This document shows, piece by piece, positions 1 through 8,194 of a stretch of 53,720 bases of DNA. The position numbers were made by a program, and so were the translations under genes. A model generated the notes under the pieces. That model saw only the letters and a list, made by a program, of their open reading frames with translations. It was not told the DNA's origin and made no database searches. Numbering within the stretch: position 1 is the stretch's first letter; each line of letters begins with the position of its first letter. The stretch is from NCBI GenBank assembly GCA_016219285.1, contig JACRNJ010000041.1, positions 1 through 53,720 on the forward strand, written 5' to 3'. The DNA is from Deltaproteobacteria bacterium (GTDB taxonomy: Bacteria > Desulfobacterota > GWC2-55-46 > UBA9637).

Positions 1-110
1 GACAAAACGGAGCATACTGTTTTAAGTATAGTAGCCTGCCCATTTATGGGCGCTTTTAAAATACGCCGATAAATCGGCAGACTACAGTATTTGGCCAAAG
101 ATTGCGTTTG

Positions 111-136
111 CCAAAAAATGCAACTGCATTTTTTGG
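111..136. repeat. Perfect 12-bp-arm palindrome upstream of ispD
   Basis: Arms 111-122 and 125-136 are exact reverse complements with only two bases between them (arm CCAAAAAATGCA). Bases 1-110 also hold two short inverted repeats: GCCCAT with ATGGGC near 38-51 and GCCGAT with ATCGGC near 65-78. With a 2-nt spacer the palindrome suits a cruciform or protein site better than an RNA loop. No gene is seen in 1-201. Function unknown. Confidence 0.6.
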
Positions 137-201
137 GTTAAGGTGGAAAATTGTAAAAAAGCAATAGATTGAGAAACTATGATAATTGGATTTATAATGA
201 A

Positions 202-888
202 ATGAAGACAGTTGCTATTATTACTGCGGCAGGGAAAGGTAAAAGGATGGGGTCTAAAATTAAAAAGCCCTATCTTATTCTTGACGGCAAGCCTATTCTT
301 GCCCATGCTATTATGCCGTTTGAATACAGCAAGGCTATAAACTCAATCGTTATAGTAACAGCCAGTGGTGATGAAGATTTCTGTTTGAAAAATGTAGTTA
401 AAAGATTTGGATTTAAAAAGGTGTTAAAGATTATATGTGGCGGAAAGGAAAGGCAGGATTCGGTAATGTCGGGCATCATGGCAGTCAGCGGCGAATGTGA
501 TATAGTTGTGGTGCATGACGGCGTCAGGCCGTTTGTTGAAAAAGGTATGATAGAAAGGGTAATCCGGTCTGCTCAAAAATGCGGAGCCGCTACTATAGCC
601 GTTCCTGTAAAAGATACCATAAAACAGGTTTGTTCGGGGCTTGTAAAAAAGACCTTGCAGAGAGAAGAGTTATGGGCTATACAGACCCCGCAGGCATTCA
701 GGTTTGATATACTGAAAAAGGCGCACCATTTGGCTGCCAAGCAGGGTTTTATTGGAACAGATGACTGCATGCTTGTTGAAAGGATGGGGCATAAAGTAGC
801 TGTAGTCAAGGGTTCTTATGATAATATAAAAATAACAACGCCAGAGGATTTGGCGGTGGGAAAGGGAATATTGAAAAGCAGAAGATAG
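202..888 (+). CDS. ispD: 2-C-methyl-D-erythritol 4-phosphate cytidylyltransferase (IspD)
   Basis: Catalyses the third step of the MEP isoprenoid pathway, joining CTP and MEP to give CDP-methylerythritol in the cytosol. The N-terminal nucleotide-binding motif AAGKGKRMG lies at about residues 9-17, with HDGVRPFV mid-protein and a TDDCML segment near the C-terminus, all standard for IspD. Length of 228 residues is usual. The frame stays open upstream to a TTG at 169, but family alignment begins at the ATG at 202. No good Shine-Dalgarno is visible. A hexamer array starts at the stop codon, and ispF, the enzyme two steps later, follows 74 bp downstream; the two are separate genes here rather than the fused IspDF of some proteobacteria. 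Confidence 0.96.
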   Translation: MKTVAIITAAGKGKRMGSKIKKPYLILDGKPILAHAIMPFEYSKAINSIVIVTASGDEDFCLKNVVKRFGFKKVLKIICGGKERQDSVMSGIMAVSGECDIVVVHDGVRPFVEKGMIERVIRSAQKCGAATIAVPVKDTIKQVCSGLVKKTLQREELWAIQTPQAFRFDILKKAHHLAAKQGFIGTDDCMLVERMGHKVAVVKGSYDNIKITTPEDLAVGKGILKSRR

Positions 889-921
889 GCTAAGGCTAAG
901 GCTAAGGCTAAGGCTAAGGCT
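888..921. repeat. Hexamer tandem array between ispD and ispF
   Basis: Five full copies plus a partial of the unit GGCTAA begin at the last base of the ispD stop codon. It is the only clear 6-bp-period array here; most others have period 7. It lies outside both reading frames. Confidence 0.9.
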
Positions 922-962
922 GAGAATCCTTCACCTAAACATTAATCTCAAACTATAAAATT

Positions 963-1436
963 ATGAGAATCGGTTTTGGTTACGATGTCCATAAGCTTGT
1001 AAAAGGCAGGAAACTTGTGATGGGAGGTGTGGAGATACCCTTTGCAAAGGGTCTGCTCGGCCATTCCGATGCAGATGTGCTTCTGCATGCTATGTGTGAT
1101 GCTATCCTTGGCGCATTGGCAGAGGGCGATATAGGAAAACACTTTCCCAATACAGACAGGAAATATAAAGATATATCCAGCCTTAAACTGCTGGCAGAAG
1201 TTTCAAAGCTGTTGAGGGAAAAAGGATATGCCATCTGTAATATTGACTCAACAATCATTGCCCAGAAACCCCATCTTGCCGAACACATCCCTTCTATGAT
1301 AGAAAATATCGCTAACATACTTGGCTGCACTATCTCACAGATAAACATAAAAGCTACAACTTCAGAAGGCCTTGGTTTTGCAGGCACAGGCAAAGGCATG
1401 GCTGCGTATGCCTCTGTATTGATAATGAAAGCATGA
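963..1436 (+). CDS. ispF: 2-C-methyl-D-erythritol 2,4-cyclodiphosphate synthase (IspF)
   Basis: Cyclises CDP-methylerythritol 2-phosphate to MEcPP with release of CMP in the MEP pathway; the active form is a homotrimer with zinc at subunit interfaces. Expected zinc ligands are present at D8 and H10 (GYDVHKL) and H42 (LLHAMCD). The C-terminal half has [14 protein letters not shown], the conserved substrate-binding stretch. At 157 residues it is full length. Its stop overlaps the gltX start (ATGA), so the two are probably translationally coupled. Confidence 0.97.
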   Translation: MRIGFGYDVHKLVKGRKLVMGGVEIPFAKGLLGHSDADVLLHAMCDAILGALAEGDIGKHFPNTDRKYKDISSLKLLAEVSKLLREKGYAICNIDSTIIAQKPHLAEHIPSMIENIANILGCTISQINIKATTSEGLGFAGTGKGMAAYASVLIMKA

Positions 1437-2845
1437 CTGCGCATAATAAAATAAGGGTAAGATTTGCCCCCAGCCCAACAGGATACCTGCATATAGGAAA
1501 TGCAAGGACAGCCTTTTTTAACTGGCTCTTTGCAAGGCAACAAAACGGACAATTTATTTTAAGGATAGAAGATACGGATACAAAGAGGTCGACAAAGGCA
1601 TTTGAGCAGTCTCTCTTGGAAGACCTGAAATGGTTGGGTCTGGATTGGGATGAGGGGCCTGATAACAAAGGTCATTTTGGCCCTTATCGTCAGTCAGAGA
1701 GGTTTGACCTTTATAAGGATTATGCAGACAGGCTTATTGCTCAAGGCAGGGCATATCCGTGTTATTGTACCCATGAAAGACTAGAAGAGGTGAGGCAAAG
1801 GCAGATAAAGGCCGGCTGGCCCCCTAAATATGACGGCAGATGCAGGATGCTTTCAAAAGATGATAGGCCAAAACATATAAAACCTGTTTTAAGATTTCAG
1901 GTTTCTGAAAATGCCGTTGTTTTTGAAGATAAGATTCACAAGAAACTTTCATTTGATGGCGCGGTATTTGGTGATTTTATCATTGTCGGTTCAGACGACA
2001 TTGCTACGTATAATTTTGCGGTTGTCATAGATGACGCCCTCATGGGGATAACCAATGTTATCCGCGGTGAAGACCATCTTTCAAATACACCGAGGCAGAT
2101 ATTAATCTTTAAGGCATTGGGTTTTCCTGTGCCGGAATATGCACATATGTCATTAATCTTTGGTCCTGACAAGACACCTTTGAGCAAACGTCACGGCGCT
2201 GCATCCATCAATGACTTGAGGGAATCGGGATTCCTCCCGGAAGCTGTTGTCAACCACCTCTGCCATCTCGGCTTTTCGCCTGGCAAAGAGCTTCTGTCGA
2301 TTGATGAGACAATTCAATCATTTTCTTTGCAAAGGCTCTCCAGGTCTCCTGCAATATTTGATATAGAAAGGCTTAAGACATTTAACAGGGCGTATATAGA
2401 AAAGGCAGATACCGAGAGGCTCTTGAATCTTGTAGAGCCGTATTGCGCAGAAGGTGTTTCAAGGGAATGGCTGAGGATTGCTGTAGAGGCTGTAAAAGGT
2501 GAGGCAACGAACTTAAAGGAGATTCCCGATATTCTTTTGCCTTTCTTAAAACAACCTGTTCTTGAAAAAGAGGCAAAGCAGATTTTAGACGAGCCATCTG
2601 CTAGAGAAATATTACTGATATTAGCAGAGAAAATAGAAAGAGAGGCAGACTTAACTGCGGATACCTATACAAGGATTATCACAGCAATTAAGCAAAAAAC
2701 AGGCGCAAGCGGCAGGCGGCTTCTTATGCCCATAAGGGTTGCGCTTACCGGAAAGATGAAAGGTCTTGAGTTAGAAAAGGTGTTTGTGCTTTTGGGAAAA
2801 AAAGAGGTTGTGGCGAGAGCAAAGAAGCATCTGCAAGGTGTTTAA
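1433..2845 (+). CDS. gltX: Glutamyl-tRNA synthetase
   Basis: Charges tRNA-Glu with glutamate (class I aminoacyl-tRNA synthetase). The HIGH signature appears as HIGN near residue 21 ([14 protein letters not shown]) and the KMSKS loop as PLSKRHG near residues 248-254. The 470-residue length and the helical anticodon-binding C-terminal region are typical. Whether it also charges tRNA-Gln (non-discriminating) cannot be settled here; neither glnS nor gatCAB is in the window. It is the last gene of the ispD-ispF-gltX group, with a hairpin terminator about 40 bp past the stop. Confidence 0.97.
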   Translation: MTAHNKIRVRFAPSPTGYLHIGNARTAFFNWLFARQQNGQFILRIEDTDTKRSTKAFEQSLLEDLKWLGLDWDEGPDNKGHFGPYRQSERFDLYKDYADRLIAQGRAYPCYCTHERLEEVRQRQIKAGWPPKYDGRCRMLSKDDRPKHIKPVLRFQVSENAVVFEDKIHKKLSFDGAVFGDFIIVGSDDIATYNFAVVIDDALMGITNVIRGEDHLSNTPRQILIFKALGFPVPEYAHMSLIFGPDKTPLSKRHGAASINDLRESGFLPEAVVNHLCHLGFSPGKELLSIDETIQSFSLQRLSRSPAIFDIERLKTFNRAYIEKADTERLLNLVEPYCAEGVSREWLRIAVEAVKGEATNLKEIPDILLPFLKQPVLEKEAKQILDEPSAREILLILAEKIEREADLTADTYTRIITAIKQKTGASGRRLLMPIRVALTGKMKGLELEKVFVLLGKKEVVARAKKHLQGV

Positions 2846-2885
2846 GAAAGGATCTGTTGCCCAAATCATAAATGCCAGAAGCCTG

Positions 2886-2913
2886 CCCCTGAATGCTTTA
2901 ATCAGGGGTTTTT
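2886..2913. terminator. Rho-independent terminator after gltX
   Basis: A 7-bp perfect stem (CCCCTGA at 2886-2892, TCAGGGG at 2902-2908) is followed on the plus strand by five T residues. It lies just past gltX and overlaps the end of the folE2 remnant on the opposite strand. Confidence 0.75.
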
Positions 2914-3227
2914 ATTATATCCTCTATCCAGACAAAGCCGTGAAATCTCAGTGCAACCTTCACTGTCCCGCGCTGGTTATGTGCGCCCTGTCTGCTGATT
3001 TCTTTGGAGCAAGGGCATAGTGTTGTAACAGGCACAATCACTTCAAGAATAAAGTCTTTTTTTGCGCTGAGCGTCCCTGCAAACCTGCACCTGTATTCCA
3101 TCAAACCCTTTGCTTTTGAAACAGGCGCCGCCTTTTCAATAAAATAAGGGAATTTCACCTCCATGTGGGCAGTTTCTGCATTGAACCTTGTTTTCATCTC
3201 AGGATGGCTCAGTAACGCTTCACCCAT
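2898..3227 (-). pseudogene. FolE2 (GTP cyclohydrolase IB) remnant, both ends missing
   Basis: This 109-codon frame encodes the centre of FolE2, which makes 7,8-dihydroneopterin triphosphate from GTP for folate or queuosine. Diagnostic segments are FPYFIEKAAPVS and the metal-site stretch TTLCPCSKEISRQGAHNQRG, followed by FVWIED. FolE2 is normally about 260 residues. Roughly the first 65 are missing, as is the last third, which carries a metal-ligand glutamate. The frame runs into the gltX terminator and no lost parts appear in other frames nearby. An ATG at 3227 would allow a short peptide, but a working enzyme is unlikely. Most likely a decayed gene. Confidence 0.8.
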
Positions 3228-3650
3228 TTCTTTTTCTCACATCCATTCAACCTTAACTTTATCCCTCAGCTTCTTAAGCTCCTTGTCTCCTGACCTCTTT
3301 CCCTTATAAGAGATTATCAGCGCATAAGTGCAGTTGTTATCAAGGACACTCTGAAAAACTCTTTTTATGTCATTCCCGCATGTTTTTAGCGGGAATCCAG
3401 TTCTTGTAAATTTAATGACTTATGGATGCCCGACAGAAGCATTCGGGCATGATTTTTAGCGGGAATCCAGTTCTTGTAAATTTAATGACTTATGGATGCC
3501 CGACAGAAGCATTCGGGCATGACAATTTTAAAAAAGGTAGTTTTTCAGAGGTTCCTCAAGGAATTTCGTACAACATGGACGGAAAAGAAAGGCAGGACCT
3601 ATTAAATCATGATTAACCTGGCAATACAGCGATATTTTCAAGCACAGAAA
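3228..3650. other. Gene-poor stretch with a coding remnant and a 70-bp duplication
   Basis: On the minus strand an open frame from about 3374 to 3237 encodes some 45 residues with protein-like composition (part reads TYALIISYKGKRSGDKEL). It has no start codon and looks like the severed C-terminus of an unrecognised gene, adjoining the folE2 remnant. From 3383 it gives way to the 70-bp tandem repeat. Short plus-strand frames here are translations of the repeat and are not called. Confidence 0.5.
3383..3522. repeat. Two-copy 70-bp direct repeat with internal hairpin
   Basis: Copies at 3383-3452 and 3453-3522 appear identical by eye. Each unit starts TTTTTAGCGGGAATCC and contains the inverted repeat ATGCCCGA / TCGGGCAT. 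Just upstream, CATTCCCGC at 3371-3379 pairs with GCGGGAAT inside the unit. It looks like a small dispersed repeat duplicated locally. Confidence 0.9.
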
Positions 3651-5738
3651 TCATCTGATAAAAAATCTTTTACTGCGCTCGTCAAAATCTATAGCTATTA
3701 TCTGCCCTGCTCTTATTTCAATACTGTCTTCAAAGGTATAATCAAAGAGGTTGCCATTTTCTCCATCCCTCATTTTTATAAGAAGGCTGTGGCTTCCGGG
3801 ACTGAGAAGAAATTTTTCATATACAAATGATGAGCCGTCTCTTTTCCACCCCGACGGTTTATAGCTTTTAGTCAGTCTTTTTTCATTATCTATGTACATC
3901 TCCATGGAGACTGGGTGTCTTTCCCTGCTGCAATTGCCAAGCCTTGTAACATCCATTTGCGCCATGCCTGTTTGTTTTAACTCTTGACTGTATTTTTTTG
4001 CCGCTTCTGCCAATAGTTTAAATTCATCGCATTCTACGACCCTTTTCCCGGCATGCTTGATGCCTAATTTCAGCAGGGAGTCGTTTTGATTGGAAAATAT
4101 ATAATTTGCATCTGAGAAATAAAAAACAAGCGCCGCAGGGATTGACAAGGTAATGGATGCGAGGGCAAGGCGGCCTTTTTTCATACGGGATTTTTCGGGC
4201 ATATAATCTTTCTGTCTTTTGGTTTTAATATCCTCCTGAAAAGTCTTAATTTCAGCCAATAAATCTTTTGTCTGCAACGCCGAATGCCAATATACCCTGA
4301 GTAACGACCGGTCTATGTTCTGTCTCAATATCGGAAGTCTTTTTCCCATGAGCCTGTCTTCAAGCCATGTATTGCCGAGCCGGTAGTGGCAATCGCCTAT
4401 TTGACAGCCGCATATAAATACGCCGTTTGCGCCGGAGTTTAATGACAGTTCAATCCATGAAGGCTGAATCATGCCTGCACAGGGAATAGTTATAATCTTT
4501 GCAGTCGGTATTTCTTTGATAGCAGAGGTTGCGGGGTCTATGATTTTACGGATGTCTGTGCTGGAAGAACAGACAATGCCCAGGATATGAGGCTCTTTGC
4601 CGCCGCTCATTCCTGCCGTTATATGTTTAATCTCTTGTACGATATCTTTTTCCGTTTTGTCCGGGAAATTTACCGCATTAAAACTGCAGGAGCCGACGCA
4701 TATTCCGCAGCTTGCGCATCTCTTTGATATTACGAAGGCCTCCATGTCATATGGCCTGCCATCTGTTCTGGGTGTCATGTGAATGGCTTCGTAAGGGCAA
4801 TCCTCAAAGCATTGAGAACATCCTGTGCATGCGCTTTTGATAATTTCTGCCTGTGCCTGTTTTTTGGACCTTATGAGCCACGGAACTATGGTAACGGTTA
4901 GCGTGACGGCACTCATCATAACCCATGATAGCCACGCCGGCATACCATTCAATACAGGATAGATAAAGAGATAAAACCAATCCAGACCTATGATAGAGAT
5001 AAGCTTATTTGTATTCGCCGGTTGTAAGCTGGCCGCAGGTTTTATAACAGCAAGCGCCATGATTATACACACAATAATTGCCGCAATTACCTTTGGCGGA
5101 TTTATAACAGGCTTGGATATTCTTACGACATGGATCCACAAGGCAATAAACAAAAGCACAGGCACCATAATGTGGATAAAAAGCGCTACAAAGAAAAAGA
5201 AATTTGTAATAAGGTTATTGCTTGTGAATGACATTGAGAGCGATTCTCCGAATATTGGGAAATAATCAAGAAGGCCGGCTGTTAAATCAGCTATAATCTG
5301 CGACTTCTCGTCCCATACCATCCAGTAGCCAATAACCCCTGTTATCCATACGGCGCCGAGCAGGGCAATGCCGGAGACCCATGCAACCCACCGCCAGCAG
5401 CGGTACCTGTCTGTAAGATACACATGGAGGAGATGAAGTATCGAAGCAATAACCATGCCGTCGGCGGCATAGCGGTGAATGCTTCTCATGATGCCGCCGA
5501 GATACCACTGCTTTTCGGTAATATATTTGAGCGATTCATAAGGGGCGCCTATCTCATAAAAGATAAAGAGATAGACGCAGCTTATGAGAAGCAGCCATAA
5601 GAAAAATATGGCTATTGCCCCAAGATAATGAAATGGGTTGTAACGAGGTGTAAATATCCTGTCAGCCCAGCCCTCTATTGCCAGGACGCCTTTTCTCCCG
5701 TATGCAAGCGCAGTTTGATACATAGTTTTTAAATGCAA
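3651..5738 (-). CDS. Cytochrome b / 2[4Fe-4S] ferredoxin / FlpD-domain membrane fusion
   Basis: A 695-residue multidomain redox protein. Residues 1-290 are a cytochrome b/b6 N-terminal domain with several membrane helices. Two histidine pairs have the expected 13-residue spacing, H88/H102 and H189/H203, suggesting two b hemes. Residues 304-351 hold two CX2CX2CX3C clusters (C304, C307, C310, C314; C341, C344, C347, C351). Residues 385-470 resemble MvhD/FlpD (C390, C420, C443, C445, C450), the subunit that passes electrons from hydrogenase or formate dehydrogenase to heterodisulfide reductase. A further membrane segment near 525-542 precedes an unrecognised C-terminal domain. Inference: it links the quinone pool to a soluble low-potential partner. 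It stands alone, with a palindromic operator 53 bp upstream. Confidence 0.85.
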   Translation of the reverse strand: MHLKTMYQTALAYGRKGVLAIEGWADRIFTPRYNPFHYLGAIAIFFLWLLLISCVYLFIFYEIGAPYESLKYITEKQWYLGGIMRSIHRYAADGMVIASILHLLHVYLTDRYRCWRWVAWVSGIALLGAVWITGVIGYWMVWDEKSQIIADLTAGLLDYFPIFGESLSMSFTSNNLITNFFFFVALFIHIMVPVLLFIALWIHVVRISKPVINPPKVIAAIIVCIIMALAVIKPAASLQPANTNKLISIIGLDWFYLFIYPVLNGMPAWLSWVMMSAVTLTVTIVPWLIRSKKQAQAEIIKSACTGCSQCFEDCPYEAIHMTPRTDGRPYDMEAFVISKRCASCGICVGSCSFNAVNFPDKTEKDIVQEIKHITAGMSGGKEPHILGIVCSSSTDIRKIIDPATSAIKEIPTAKIITIPCAGMIQPSWIELSLNSGANGVFICGCQIGDCHYRLGNTWLEDRLMGKRLPILRQNIDRSLLRVYWHSALQTKDLLAEIKTFQEDIKTKRQKDYMPEKSRMKKGRLALASITLSIPAALVFYFSDANYIFSNQNDSLLKLGIKHAGKRVVECDEFKLLAEAAKKYSQELKQTGMAQMDVTRLGNCSRERHPVSMEMYIDNEKRLTKSYKPSGWKRDGSSFVYEKFLLSPGSHSLLIKMRDGENGNLFDYTFEDSIEIRAGQIIAIDFDERSKRFFIR

Positions 5739-5790
5739 ACCAAATTATTCTCCAGATGGCAAGTATTTTAAAAACAAAGCAAGTCCTTAT

Positions 5791-5808
5791 ATATGATTTT
5801 AATCATAT
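5791..5808. promoter_or_regulatory. Palindromic operator, FNR/CRP-family-like (copy 1)
   Basis: ATATGATTTTAATCATAT is an 8-bp inverted repeat around TT; its core TGAT-N4-ATCA matches the FNR-type half-site layout. It lies 53 bp upstream of the start of the cytochrome b fusion. The identical 18-mer occurs at 8141-8158 upstream of the cupin gene, so the two genes may share a redox- or oxygen-responsive regulator. Identity of that regulator is inference. Confidence 0.6.
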
Positions 5809-6013
5809 CATAGAAAACAGAGCTTTGTGATGTTCAGAATTAACTATAGGTGATTATATAAGCAGGAATCCGTAAAATAGCTGCCATACTTCGTTATTGG
5901 CCAATTTTTGTTCCTCACCGTATCGGTGAACATACGGCTCGTCGTGAATAACACACCCCTTTAGTCCCCTCTCGAGATGGGATTTAGGAGTGTGTTGTCT
6001 GGCAACCAACTTG

Positions 6014-6042
6014 CCCTTGACAGGTGAAACGTCTGTCAAGGG
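6014..6042. repeat. CTTGACAG hairpin with 9-nt loop (copy 1)
   Basis: A perfect 10-bp stem (CCCTTGACAG at 6014-6023, CTGTCAAGGG at 6033-6042) encloses a 9-nt loop. A second copy with the same core and loop length but unrelated loop sequence is at 40152-40180. Confidence 0.8.
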
Positions 6043-6122
6043 CTTGCAGGTTTCCCCAAAAATGAATGTCTATTTTTGGTGGTTCTGTTGAAAGTATTTT
6101 CTGTATCTGATAGTATGTTCCT

Positions 6123-6557
6123 ATGATTGAAGAGCAGGGCGTTGTCATAGACATAAAAGGCAACAGGGCATTTGTGAAAACCGAGAAAGGAACTTCGTGT
6201 GAAAGCTGCGTTGCAAGAGAAACATGTCACGGCACTATCGGCACAAACGAGGTTATCATAGAGGCTGACAATACTGTAAATGCCAAATTTGGAGACAGGG
6301 TTGTGATCATGGTTGGCACAGCAACACTTCTCAAGGCGAGTTTTATATTGTATCTGGGCCCTATTGCCGGTCTTATTCTTGGTGTCGTCATTGGACAGAT
6401 ACTGGTTAAACAGTTTACCATCAGCATAAATCCTGATTTGCTGTCAGGAATCATGGGAGCGCTGTTTCTGATCATAACCTTTTTCGGCATCAGGCTTTAC
6501 GGTAAATCGCTTGAAAAAAAAGAGGGGTTCAGGCCAGTAGTGGTTAGGGTTGTTTGA
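6123..6557 (+). CDS. rseC: RseC/MucC-family membrane protein
   Basis: A 144-residue protein of the RseC (SoxR-reducing system / sigma-E modulator) family. The N-terminal domain has a cysteine cluster (C25, C28, C34: [10 protein letters not shown]), probably an iron-sulfur or redox site on the cytosolic face. Two hydrophobic segments follow, near residues 72-93 and 104-122, as expected for two membrane helices. In many anaerobes RseC accompanies Rnf-type electron transport, but no rnf genes are nearby. It overlaps smpB by one base (TGATG), suggesting coupled expression. The exact role in this organism is not shown by the sequence. Confidence 0.85.
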   Translation: MIEEQGVVIDIKGNRAFVKTEKGTSCESCVARETCHGTIGTNEVIIEADNTVNAKFGDRVVIMVGTATLLKASFILYLGPIAGLILGVVIGQILVKQFTISINPDLLSGIMGALFLIITFFGIRLYGKSLEKKEGFRPVVVRVV

Positions 6558-7018
6558 TGGCTGCGGATATAAAGGTTGTATGCCAGAACAGGAAAGCCTA
6601 TCACGATTACTTCATAGAAGAACCGGTAGAGGCCGGCATTGTATTAGTCGGAACAGAAGTAAAGTCACTGCGGCTTGGGCAGGCAAATCTGAAAGATAGC
6701 TATGCAATGGTAAGAGGCGAAGAGCTTTTTTTGGTAAATGCCCACATAAGCCCATACAAACAGGCGGATAGATTTACCCAGCCGGAGCCTGACAGGACAA
6801 GAAAACTCCTCCTCCACAGACAAGAGATAAATAAACTTATAGGAAAGACCAAAGAAAAGGGTTATACCCTGATTCCGACAAAAATTTATTTTAAGAATGG
6901 GAAGGCAAAAGTAGAAATCGCTCTGGCTAAAGGGAAAAAACTTTTTGATAAACGAGAGGCGATAAAGAAAAAGACCGTTGAAAGAGAGATGGAAAAGGCT
7001 GTGAAGGGCAAACGATAG
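6557..7018 (+). CDS. smpB: SsrA-binding protein SmpB
   Basis: Binds the tRNA-like domain of tmRNA and delivers it to stalled ribosomes. [18 protein letters not shown] at the N-terminus, the GTEVKSLR motif near residues 33-40, LLLHRQEI mid-protein, and the basic tail from about residue 130 identify it. A TTG at 6554 is in frame, but ATG at 6557, overlapping the rseC stop, is the better start and gives 153 residues. The tmRNA gene begins 85 bp downstream, so partner protein and RNA are adjacent. Confidence 0.97.
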   Translation: MAADIKVVCQNRKAYHDYFIEEPVEAGIVLVGTEVKSLRLGQANLKDSYAMVRGEELFLVNAHISPYKQADRFTQPEPDRTRKLLLHRQEINKLIGKTKEKGYTLIPTKIYFKNGKAKVEIALAKGKKLFDKREAIKKKTVEREMEKAVKGKR

Positions 7019-7088
7019 ATATTCTTACCCAAGCCTTTGGTGTTGGCATTGGGGTAAATAATTGCTAACAGGGGAAAGAATATTGTGG

Positions 7089-7094
7089 TATAAT
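7089..7094 (+). promoter_or_regulatory. Extended -10 promoter element of ssrA
   Basis: A perfect TATAAT preceded by TGG (TGN-TATAAT, an extended -10) ends nine bases before the predicted tmRNA 5' end. No good -35 at normal spacing is visible, as is common for extended -10 promoters. It lets ssrA be expressed separately from smpB. Confidence 0.75.
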
Positions 7095-7102
7095 AAAAAA
7101 AA

Positions 7103-7453
7103 GGGGGCGATCGGTTTCGACGGGATGATCTGATGCCAAGGGAAGCATACCGAGGTCTGGGGACTCGTTAAAACACCAGAAAACAATAGTCGCAAACGAC
7201 TATAATTACGCTCTGGCTGCTTAAGTCAGCTAGCGTCTTTTAGGCCTGCTCCTGCGGGGCTTAAGAGACGACATTTAGCAGGATGGCCTTTCACGCCTTG
7301 TCCAAGCTACTGAAGGGCGAGATTTAAATGGGCGGGTTCCACGATGCCTCGTCTGCAAGGGGTCGTGGGACGAGATTAAAATTGCAGACTAAGTATGTAG
7401 ATGCCCTGGATAAGCATTCTCGGACGTGGGTTCAATTCCCGCCGCCTCCACCA
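7103..7453 (+). ncRNA. ssrA: tmRNA (ssrA), tag ANDYNYALAA
   Basis: One-piece tmRNA. The 5' GGGGGCG pairs with 3' CGCCTCC ahead of the encoded ACCA, forming the acceptor stem. The 5' TCGGTTTCGACGGG stretch and 3' TTCAATTCCCGCC T-arm are standard. The resume frame at 7192-7224 reads ANDYNYALAA then TAA, a normal degradation tag ending ALAA, so products would be routed to ClpXP-type proteases. The length of 351 nt is usual. A minus-strand open frame across the 3' part is an antisense artefact. Confidence 0.97.
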
Positions 7454-7770
7454 TATTGAATTAGCCGCCTCGCCCTCGCCTGCGGATGGGGCTCTCCGGC
7501 GGACAAAATCTTTTTCTTGCCCCACCCAACCAGTGCGCGAGTAACGCAAAGGAACTCCCTGATTTCGTTTAACCAAAGGCTAAAAACTCCATACACTAAA
7601 TAGCCTTTGGCTCAAATCTTGCCTGTGCGCCTGCCTGTGCGTTGCACGCAGACAGGCCAAACAGTGTACTTGCCGATTCATCTATGTTTTCAAAATACGC
7701 CCATTTATGGACATAGGTATTTAGTCAAAACCTGCCGTTGAAGAGATTTAATCAAGGGGGCATTTGCAGC
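7454..7770. other. 317-bp intergenic region with palindromic repeat
   Basis: No gene is supported. At 7630-7656 sits a palindromic repeat, left arm CCTGCCTGTGCG and right arm CGCAGACAGG, of the same family as the one embedded in pyrK at 45847-45876. Around 7689-7708 a fragment resembles the GCCCATTTATGG repeat near position 38. No clear terminator for tmRNA is visible. Confidence 0.55.
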
Positions 7771-8079
7771 TTATGGTCTCGGGGTAATGGTGGCTAAAAA
7801 AACCAGCCTTGTCTTTGCAACATAGCCGTGTGATTCGCATGGTTCCCATATTATAACAGAGCCGGGCCCGCCTTCTATCTCCTCGCCATCGGTTAAAAAA
7901 ACACCCTTGCCTTCAAGAACAGTCATCATGACCCTTGAACTGCTGCAACATTTTTTTACGCCCTGGCCAGGCTCCGAGCAAAAGAGCGCCAATCGCGCCT
8001 GGTCAGAATCGAAGATTAGAAAAGAATTTTTTGAATCAGGAGTGAACTCTATCATTCCCTTTGTGTCCAGTTTTTTCAT
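7771..8079 (-). CDS. Small cupin-domain protein with degenerate metal site
   Basis: A 102-residue single cupin. Motif 2 is recognisable as GGPGSVIIWEPCESHG (about residues 70-85), with the glycine-rich turn LEGKGVF at 55-61. In motif 1, where metal cupins carry HXH, this protein has KKCCSSSR (about 42-49), so the usual two histidines are absent; only the motif 2 histidine remains. It may bind a small molecule without metal, or use its cysteines. A copy of the 18-bp palindromic operator lies 62 bp upstream of the start codon, shared with the cytochrome b fusion, which hints at a redox or stress role. Substrate unknown. Confidence 0.75.
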   Translation of the reverse strand: MKKLDTKGMIEFTPDSKNSFLIFDSDQARLALFCSEPGQGVKKCCSSSRVMMTVLEGKGVFLTDGEEIEGGPGSVIIWEPCESHGYVAKTRLVFLATITPRP

Positions 8080-8140
8080 TATTATTGCTCCTTTGTTTTT
8101 AAACTATTAGAAATATTTATCACATGCATTGAAGGATTTG

Positions 8141-8158
8141 ATATGATTTTAATCATAT
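8141..8158. promoter_or_regulatory. Palindromic operator, FNR/CRP-family-like (copy 2)
   Basis: Exact copy of the 18-mer at 5791-5808 (ATATGATTTTAATCATAT). It lies 62 bp upstream of the cupin start (minus strand) and 37 bp upstream of the ftsY start (plus strand). Position relative to the cupin gene matches that of copy 1 to the cytochrome b gene, so the cupin gene is the more likely target. Confidence 0.6.
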
Positions 8159-8194
8159 TGCAACTGTCTTACATTCTATGTTATCTAAATATAC

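Larger units (their letters stand above)
5739..6122. other. 384-bp intergenic region with operator and hairpins
   Basis: No gene is supported. The region holds the palindrome at 5791-5808, a lone arm (GTAAAATAGC near 5872) of the hairpin family seen complete at 15789 and 50803, an imperfect inverted repeat ACACACCCC...GGAGTGTGT at about 5950-5997, and the CTTGACAG hairpin at 6014-6042. It must hold the promoters of both flanking genes. Confidence 0.6.

Noticed and set aside
980-1552. 190-codon minus-strand frame
   Set aside because: Antisense to ispF and gltX, which are certain genes.
3422-3616. 64-codon plus-strand frame
   Set aside because: Translation of the 70-bp direct repeat; the peptide repeats itself accordingly.
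3651-5738. Cytochrome b fusion as a bc1 complex cytochrome b
   Set aside because: No Rieske or cytochrome c1 genes nearby, and the C-terminal half is ferredoxin/FlpD rather than the usual cytochrome b C-terminal domain.
7376-7576. Minus-strand 66-codon frame over the tmRNA 3' end
   Set aside because: It is the antisense of the tRNA-like domain, a well-known false ORF; no independent coding signal.
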